Assembly: GCF_900168125.1 (NCBI RefSeq)
Contig: NZ_FUZF01000022.1
Coordinates: 1-64,000, forward strand
Length of the DNA: 64,000 bases
Direction of reading: 5' to 3'
Source of the DNA: Sphingobacterium nematocida
Lineage (GTDB): Bacteria; Bacteroidota; Bacteroidia; Sphingobacteriales; Sphingobacteriaceae
Shown here: one piece after another, positions 59,237 through 64,000 of the stretch
How positions within the stretch are numbered: position 1 is the stretch's first letter
Layout: every line of letters begins with the position of its first letter
Notes under the pieces: model-generated
What the model saw: the letters and a program-made list of their open reading frames with translations, nothing else
The model's database searches: none
Told to the model about the DNA's origin: nothing
Position numbers and translations under genes: made by a program

Positions 59237-59846
59237 CCTCTTCTTCCAGACGGGTTAGTTCATCATAGTTTTTGTTTAGTTTTTTTAAGAGAAAGCCGTA
59301 CAACACTTTGAAATAGAGTTTAAATAACCAGATAAATAATAGGCCAAACAGGGTGAAAAGAATTGCTCCTAAGACGATTACAAAAATCATTTCGCCCCAA
59401 CTATTCCCGCCGAGGTACTCTTCTATAACTAGTTGAATAAACTGTAGCGCAAATGCAAGGTATGCCGCCAGTATATTGAATTGAATGTACTGATGTGCAT
59501 TTTTGCGGACTGCTAATATGCTCTCCATTAGTTTTTTAGTGCTGCTCGTTGTTTTTATTTTAATAAGTAAACTGTAAAACTGGAAGATGAAATAAAAGAT
59601 AACAGCGTAGAAGGCAATGTTGTATATACCATCTATTATCTGGAATATTAGGAACTCTTCTTTTTCTACTGGTACCAGAAAGGAAACTGCTAGCCACAAG
59701 GCAAATTCCAGACAGCAAATAATAAAAATCCATTTTACGATAGACGAAGAGCTTCGATGCAACATCGCTTGAAGTTCACTTCTTTCTATTTTCGGAAAAT
59801 TATTATCTCCGTTCCAGTGTTGTTTTAATAAATCTAATCCATCCAT
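59229..59846 (-). CDS. Membrane protein coupled to an ECF sigma factor (putative anti-sigma)
   Basis: A 205-residue protein with four hydrophobic segments (about residues 34-58, 70-95, 120-140 and 145-185) and a short charged N-terminus (DGLDLLKQHWNGDNNFPKI) that would be cytosolic. It overlaps the sigma gene by one base (TAATG). It has no zinc-binding anti-sigma (ZAS) motif and no FecR domain. By position it is the best candidate for a membrane anti-sigma factor, but the sequence alone does not prove this. Confidence 0.7.
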   Translation of the reverse strand: MDGLDLLKQHWNGDNNFPKIERSELQAMLHRSSSSIVKWIFIICCLEFALWLAVSFLVPVEKEEFLIFQIIDGIYNIAFYAVIFYFIFQFYSLLIKIKTTSSTKKLMESILAVRKNAHQYIQFNILAAYLAFALQFIQLVIEEYLGGNSWGEMIFVIVLGAILFTLFGLLFIWLFKLYFKVLYGFLLKKLNKNYDELTRLEEEVN

Positions 59847-60352
59847 TAATAACCTCCGTTCTGATTTATCATGCTTTTCAGCTTTGTTTTTATGCGGTTC
59901 ATTTTCACGCGAGCGTTGACTTCGCTAATACCCAATGTTTCGGAAATCTCAGCGTAATCTTTGTCTTCCAGATACATGTACACCAGTGCCTTTTCGATAT
60001 CATTCAATTGCCTTACTGCCATGTATAGTGCTTTTAGTTGTTCTTCCTGTTCTGTGTCATATTCTTCATAACGTATGTTTTGTAGGGAATTGTTCCAATC
60101 TACAGTTGTTATTTTTCGTTTTGTACCGCGGTACAGTGAAATCGCTGTATTCAAAGCCACCCGGTATGCCCAGGTCGTAAATTTTGCATCGCCTTTGAAT
60201 GATGGATAGGATTTCCAAAGTTGAATGACCATTTCCTGAAAAAGATCTTTGTGCGTATCCAAATCCGCAGCATATAGCTTGCAGATCTTATGAAGGATAT
60301 TCTGGTGTTGTTCCAGTAGCCCAACAAATTCTATTTCCGTGCTTTTGTTCAT
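59846..60352 (-). CDS. RNA polymerase sigma factor, ECF (sigma-70) family
   Basis: A 168-residue ECF sigma factor. Region 2 (residues ~18-85): HKICKLYAADLDTHKDLFQE, VIQLWKSYPSFKGDAKFTTW and AYRVALNTAISLYRG. Region 4 (~110-160): LKALYMAVRQLNDIEKALVY, MYLEDKDYAEISETLGISEV with the helix-turn-helix, and NARVKMNRIKTKLKSMI. It drives a regulon under its signal, presumably with the downstream membrane protein as partner. The shared intergenic space with radA (71 bases) holds both promoters. Confidence 0.92.
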   Translation of the reverse strand: MNKSTEIEFVGLLEQHQNILHKICKLYAADLDTHKDLFQEMVIQLWKSYPSFKGDAKFTTWAYRVALNTAISLYRGTKRKITTVDWNNSLQNIRYEEYDTEQEEQLKALYMAVRQLNDIEKALVYMYLEDKDYAEISETLGISEVNARVKMNRIKTKLKSMINQNGGY

Positions 60353-60423
60353 TTAGTTTGGTTATAGGTCGAATTTAAGAAGATATTGTTACATCTAATG
60401 GAGGATTTTATTAATTTAGCCTA

Positions 60424-61812
60424 ATGGCCAAGTCAAAATCAGCATATTTTTGTCAATCTTGTGGGTACGAATCTCCTAAATGGTTGGGGCAATGTCCTTC
60501 CTGTAAGCAATGGAATACTTTTGTAGAAGAAGTCGTAACGACGAGCTCATCCCGGGTTCCGGAATGGCGTAGTACGACCGTTGGTTCCGGGGCTACAAAA
60601 CGTACCAATAAAGCTGCTATCATACACGAGATCGTCTATTCAGAGGAACAGCGGATTTTGACACCCGACAAAGAATTCAATCGCGTACTCGGCGGAGGTA
60701 TTGTGCCGGGATCCTTAGTCCTCATCGGGGGTGAACCGGGGATTGGAAAGTCAACGTTAATGCTGCAGTTGGCACTGTCTTTACCAGAAGTAAGGACACT
60801 CTATATTTCGGGAGAAGAAAGCGAACAGCAGATAAAAATGAGGGCCGAAAGACTGTCACAGTCATCAAAAGCCAACTGCTATATCCTGACAGAAAGTAGT
60901 ACGCAGAATATATTCAAACAGATAGAAGTCGTCAATCCAAATGTTATCGTAATAGATTCGATCCAGACGTTGCACTCATCGCAAATAGAATCTGCCCCTG
61001 GATCGGTGTCTCAGGTGCGTGAATGTACAGCAGAGTTGCTACGTTTTGCTAAGGAAACAAATACACCGGTGCTGATCGTTGGGCATATTACAAAGGATGG
61101 TTCGATTGCCGGCCCCAAAGTGTTGGAACATATGGTAGATACGGTTTTACAATTCGAAGGAGACAGAAATCATGTGTATCGAATATTGAGGTCCGTCAAG
61201 AACAGATTTGGCTCGTCGTCAGAATTAGGTATCTATGAAATGCAGGGAGCTGGGCTGCGCGAAGTGTCAAATCCCTCTGAAATAATGCTCTCCCAACGGG
61301 ATAGTCCGGTGAGTGGCGTCGCTGTTGCGGCTATGCTCGAAGGGGTTAGGCCGTTAATGATTGAGGTCCAGGCATTGGTCAGCAACTCGGCTTTTGGTAC
61401 GCCACAACGTACAGCCACAGGATTTGATACGAAGCGGCTGAGTATGTTGTTGGCGGTATTGGAGAAGCGTTTCGGTTTCCGATTGAGTGCGCAGGATGTA
61501 TTTTTAAATATTGCAGGAGGACTTCGGGTTGAAGATCCTGCTATTGATTTGGCTGTGATCGCAGCGCTTATATCTTCGCAACAGGATATTCCGTTGCCTG
61601 CCCAGGTTACATTTGCTGGCGAGGTTGGTTTATCAGGCGAAATTCGCGCTGTCAACCGTATCGAACAACGTATAGCTGAAGCAGAAAAATTGGGGTTTGA
61701 CGGTATATTTATCTCAAAATATAATGTCAAGGGGTTGGATGCAAAGAAATATAATATCGCTATCCGGCCTATGGCTACACTGGAGGATTTGTTTAGAGCG
61801 CTTTTTGGCTAA
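60424..61812 (+). CDS. radA: DNA repair protein RadA (Sms)
   Basis: A 462-residue RecA-like ATPase in homologous recombination and fork repair. Domains: zinc finger YFCQSCGYESPKWLGQCPSC (residues 7-26), Walker A GGEPGIGKSTLM near 99, Walker B VIVIDSIQTL near 180, the RadA-specific KNRFG motif near 259 (SVKNRFGSSSELGIYE), and a Lon-protease-like C-terminal domain from ~285 with VAGGLRVEDPAIDLAV-type sequence. Full length and intact. Box TAATTTAG (60412-60419) ends four bases before the ATG, predicting a leaderless transcript. Confidence 0.97.
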   Translation: MAKSKSAYFCQSCGYESPKWLGQCPSCKQWNTFVEEVVTTSSSRVPEWRSTTVGSGATKRTNKAAIIHEIVYSEEQRILTPDKEFNRVLGGGIVPGSLVLIGGEPGIGKSTLMLQLALSLPEVRTLYISGEESEQQIKMRAERLSQSSKANCYILTESSTQNIFKQIEVVNPNVIVIDSIQTLHSSQIESAPGSVSQVRECTAELLRFAKETNTPVLIVGHITKDGSIAGPKVLEHMVDTVLQFEGDRNHVYRILRSVKNRFGSSSELGIYEMQGAGLREVSNPSEIMLSQRDSPVSGVAVAAMLEGVRPLMIEVQALVSNSAFGTPQRTATGFDTKRLSMLLAVLEKRFGFRLSAQDVFLNIAGGLRVEDPAIDLAVIAALISSQQDIPLPAQVTFAGEVGLSGEIRAVNRIEQRIAEAEKLGFDGIFISKYNVKGLDAKKYNIAIRPMATLEDLFRALFG

Positions 61813-62239
61813 AGCAGGTAGACTGTTTGTGTAGAATATTCAATCTCCAACAGATTTTTCCTTTGTGGGAGTCTGTAACCGTTTTAAGTCCCTGCTTGGA
61901 GGTTCCCTTCTCCAAAATAATTAGGTAAGGCCGCAATCGATTTCGTTAAAAAATAGGTGCTTACAGACTGAATATTAAATCATCTTGCCTCTTTTTCGTT
62001 ATATTCGGATAGTTTAATAAACCTAAGGACAATTCTGAAAGTAGTAGTATGTTGATTGGAGACAGCGTGATCGGTGTGCCGTATCATTTGCTACAGATAC
62101 GTTGGAAGCGAGCGAGAGGTATTTATTAGAGTGTCTTAATTATAAACAAAGTTGGTTTTTCGGTTGTGATGCAAGATTGGAAAGAGTGTCGAACACAATC
62201 GGGGCCCGACAATGGCAGATAGAAAGCAAGTATACATAT
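61813..62239. other. 427-base intergenic space with nested inverted repeats
   Basis: No gene with support. AAGCAGG (61812-61818) is complementary to CCTGCTT (61893-61899), and AATATTCAATCT (61835-61846) is complementary, with one mismatch, to AGACTGAATATT (61965-61976). These would bring the ends of a ~160-base segment together. No T-run follows the structure. A frame entering from 62102 ahead of the DUF1080 start is not protein-like before its signal peptide. Confidence 0.45.
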
Positions 62240-63634
62240 ATGAAAGGAATGTTTAATTTGAAAAAATCTACGGTCCTTACAGGACTATTGGGTGTATTGT
62301 ATGTGGGCGTTGTTCAGGCCCAGGTCTCTGACTCCAAGGGTTGGACAAATCTATTTGATGGAAAAACTTTAACAGGTTGGAAGTCTGTAGGGGGTAATGC
62401 GCCTTACACGATAGAAGATGGTGCTATTGTCGGACGTATGACTAAAGGAACGCCAAATTCGTTTTTGATTACAGAAGCAGAATATGGAAATTTTATCCTT
62501 GAATTGGATATTAAATTGGAAGGTGATCAGACCAATTCGGGGGTACAGACACGTAGTCATATCGATCCGTCTGCCAACGGAGGTAGAGGACGGGTGTATG
62601 GTCGTCAAGTCGAAATCGATCCAACAAGTCGCGCATGGACAGGGGGAATTTATGATGAAGCTCGAAGGGGGTGGTTGTACCCATTGGACATGAATGAAAA
62701 AGCCAAGTCCGCGTATAAGAAAGATGAATTTAATCATATACGGATCGAAGCGATAGATGACGAGCTGCGGACATGGGTCAATGGAATACCTACTGCCTTT
62801 GTTATTGACACAATTGATAGTAAGGGTTTTATAGGCTTGCAGGTGCACAGTATTCCTGAGGCATTAGACGGTAAAAAGGTTTACTTTAAGAATATCAAGA
62901 TCCAGACACAAAATCTAAAACCTACTGCTTTTCCAAAAGAGGTATTTATTGTCAATCTGAAACCGAATAATCTTTCTAAGGCAGAAAAGAATGCGGGGTT
63001 TGGTTTGTTGTTTAATGGTGAAGATCATACGGGCTGGAAAAGTATAAAGGGGGACGCTTTCCCAAAAAATGGTTGGGAAGTAAAAAATGGGGAGATTAGA
63101 GTATTGAAATCTGATGGTGGAGAATCCACCAATGGGGGAGATATTGTTACAAAAGAGCAATATACGGCTTTCGATTTTTCCTTCGAGTTTAAGCTCACTC
63201 CTGGGGCGAATAGCGGGGTTAAGTATTTCGTAACTTTGAAAGAGAAATCTACGGGATCGGCGATAGGTCCTGAATTTCAGATTTTGGATGATGCCACGCA
63301 TCCTGATGCTAAATTGGGTAGAGATGGTAATCGTACTTTAGCCTCTCTTTACGACCTTATTACGTCTAATAAAGACGGCAGGGCTAGAAGGCCTATAGGC
63401 GAATGGAATCGTGGGCGCATCGTGGTGACAGCCAATAACGAAGTAGTTCATTACCTCAATGGTATTAAGATGTTGTCCTATCAAAGAGGTTCAAAAGAGT
63501 TTAAGGATTTGGTCGCTATTAGTAAGTATAAAGATTGGGATCGCTTTGGAGAAGCATCGCAGGGGCATATTTTATTGCAAGATCATGGCGATGAAGTATC
63601 CTTCCGTAACCTTAAATTGAAAAAATTGAAGTAA
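62240..63634 (+). CDS. Secreted protein with two DUF1080 (3-keto-disaccharide hydrolase) domains
   Basis: A 464-residue protein starting at ATG 62240 (an ATG at 62249 is equally possible), with a signal peptide ending VVQAQ. Domain 1 (~30-220): WTNLFDGKTLTGWKSVGG, FILELDIKLEGDQTNSGVQT, and a closing VYFKNIKIQ. Domain 2 (~245-460): FGLLFNGEDHTGWKSIKGD, FDFSFEFKLTPGANSGVKYF, GPEFQILDDATHPDAK and FRNLKLKKL. Each is a complete concanavalin-like sandwich of the family that hydrolyses 3-keto-glycosides. The downstream Gfo/Idh/MocA oxidoreductase could generate such keto sugars, so both genes probably act in one sugar-oxidation pathway. Confidence 0.9.
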   Translation: MKGMFNLKKSTVLTGLLGVLYVGVVQAQVSDSKGWTNLFDGKTLTGWKSVGGNAPYTIEDGAIVGRMTKGTPNSFLITEAEYGNFILELDIKLEGDQTNSGVQTRSHIDPSANGGRGRVYGRQVEIDPTSRAWTGGIYDEARRGWLYPLDMNEKAKSAYKKDEFNHIRIEAIDDELRTWVNGIPTAFVIDTIDSKGFIGLQVHSIPEALDGKKVYFKNIKIQTQNLKPTAFPKEVFIVNLKPNNLSKAEKNAGFGLLFNGEDHTGWKSIKGDAFPKNGWEVKNGEIRVLKSDGGESTNGGDIVTKEQYTAFDFSFEFKLTPGANSGVKYFVTLKEKSTGSAIGPEFQILDDATHPDAKLGRDGNRTLASLYDLITSNKDGRARRPIGEWNRGRIVVTANNEVVHYLNGIKMLSYQRGSKEFKDLVAISKYKDWDRFGEASQGHILLQDHGDEVSFRNLKLKKLK

Positions 63635-63654
63635 GAACCTAATACCAAGCATAA

Positions 63655-64000
63655 ATGAATCATTATTTATCCCGCAGAAGTTTCATTCAGAGAGCAACCA
63701 TGGCCGGTGGCGCAGTCTTATTGTCCAATAGTGTGTTAGGTGAGGTTAAATTGGCTAGTGCCAATGAGCGTGTCAATCTAGCCTGTGTCGGAATTGGTAA
63801 TAGAGCAGGAGAAATTATTCGTGCATTATATAAAACGGGACTATGTAATATTGTAGCGTTGTGTGACGTAGATATGGGTGCTTCGCATACCGCAGAAATT
63901 ATGAAGATGTTTCCAGATGTTCCTCGTTTTCAAGATTTCAGGAAAATGTTTGACAAGATGGGAGATCAAATTGACGCTGTTTCTGTAGGGACACCTGATT
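63655..64000 (+). CDS. Gfo/Idh/MocA family oxidoreductase, Tat-exported (3' end outside window)
   Basis: The first 115 codons of an NAD(P)-dependent oxidoreductase, starting at ATG 63655. The N-terminus has a twin-arginine signal: SRRSFIQRATMAGG at residues 6-19 followed by a hydrophobic stretch. The Rossmann motif VNLACVGIGNRAGEI begins near 40, followed by NIVALCDVDMGAS and a VDAVSVGTPD-like segment at the window edge (DQIDAVSVGTPD). Such Tat-exported oxidoreductases act on sugars in the periplasm. Reading is open to the last base. 20 bases after the DUF1080 gene. Confidence 0.88.
   Translation, partial: MNHYLSRRSFIQRATMAGGAVLLSNSVLGEVKLASANERVNLACVGIGNRAGEIIRALYKTGLCNIVALCDVDMGASHTAEIMKMFPDVPRFQDFRKMFDKMGDQIDAVSVGTPD

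Noticed and set aside
62369-62848. 159-codon minus-strand open frame
   Set aside because: Antisense to the first DUF1080 domain; no recognisable domain.
1-64000. CRISPR arrays, prophage or intact insertion sequences
   Set aside because: No regularly spaced direct repeats, no phage structural genes and no transposase frame found on either strand.

Overview
The window is chromosomal DNA from a member of the Bacteroidota, most likely the family Sphingobacteriaceae (Sphingobacterium or a close relative). The evidence is a type IX secretion (CHU_C/type B) sorting domain, a GEVED/CshA-type surface protein, futalosine hydrolase (menaquinone through futalosine), a DUF6952-thioredoxin pair, a DUF3078 barrel, a tricorn-type S41 protease and promoters of the Bacteroidota form TTG-N20-TAnnTTTG. 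Genus is not resolvable from sequence alone. Genes are packed on both strands with short overlaps. I see no prophage, integrase, intact insertion sequence, rRNA or CRISPR array.

Layout. 1-3927: end of a three-gene surface/adhesin locus finishing in a T9SS-sorted protein. 4186-7327: RsmI-like methylase, small membrane protein, Nif3-like metalloprotein and zinc-ribbon coiled-coil protein. 7583-12874: tricorn-like protease, CPBP membrane protease, DUF2007 protein and CdsA. 13022-19480: DUF2461 protein, AnmK, GcvH, a secreted protein, PdhB, futalosine hydrolase, a PTPS/QueD-family enzyme and FolE. 19635-24375: O-methyltransferase, two glucosaminidases, envelope proteins and an amidase. 24432-30535 (minus strand): PIG-L deacetylase, small membrane protein and Na+/solute symporter; then peroxiredoxin, thioredoxin and DUF6952.

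30732-35544: tRNA-Arg(CCT) followed by a hexuronate operon (uxaC, kdgK, KDPG aldolase, exuT-like transporter). 35580-38390: second MFS transporter, tRNA-Lys(CTT), amidohydrolase. 38577-38846: relic of a dead S41 protease gene. 38864-44675: SMUG2-type glycosylase, DUF488 protein, a PLP enzyme of the oxoamine-synthase family, HU/IHF, a TPR protein, an overlooked 29-residue basic protein and RNase E/G. 44748-49764 (minus): Rrf2 regulator, PafA-like phosphatase, UvrA. 50608-54476 (minus): two tandem secreted paralogues that look like gingipain-fold domains without catalytic residues, plus HEAT repeats. 54713-56200: XseB/XseA. 56337-59236: secreted serine hydrolase and M19 dipeptidase. 59229-60352: ECF sigma factor with a membrane partner. 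60424-61812: RadA. 62240-64000: two-domain DUF1080 protein and the start of a Tat-exported Gfo/Idh/MocA oxidoreductase.

Three layers of structure are not explained by the genes. First, two families of short palindromic repeats: A at 7387, 12876 and 17299; B at 3968 and 49812. Second, a recurrent arrangement in which the -7 promoter box ends only 3-6 bases before the start codon, which predicts leaderless mRNAs for about ten genes and also settles several start codons. Third, decay and remodelling: the S41 relic, a terminator-like palindrome read in frame inside a glucosaminidase gene, and a serine hydrolase that seems to keep only the C-terminal domain of a GH3 fusion partner.
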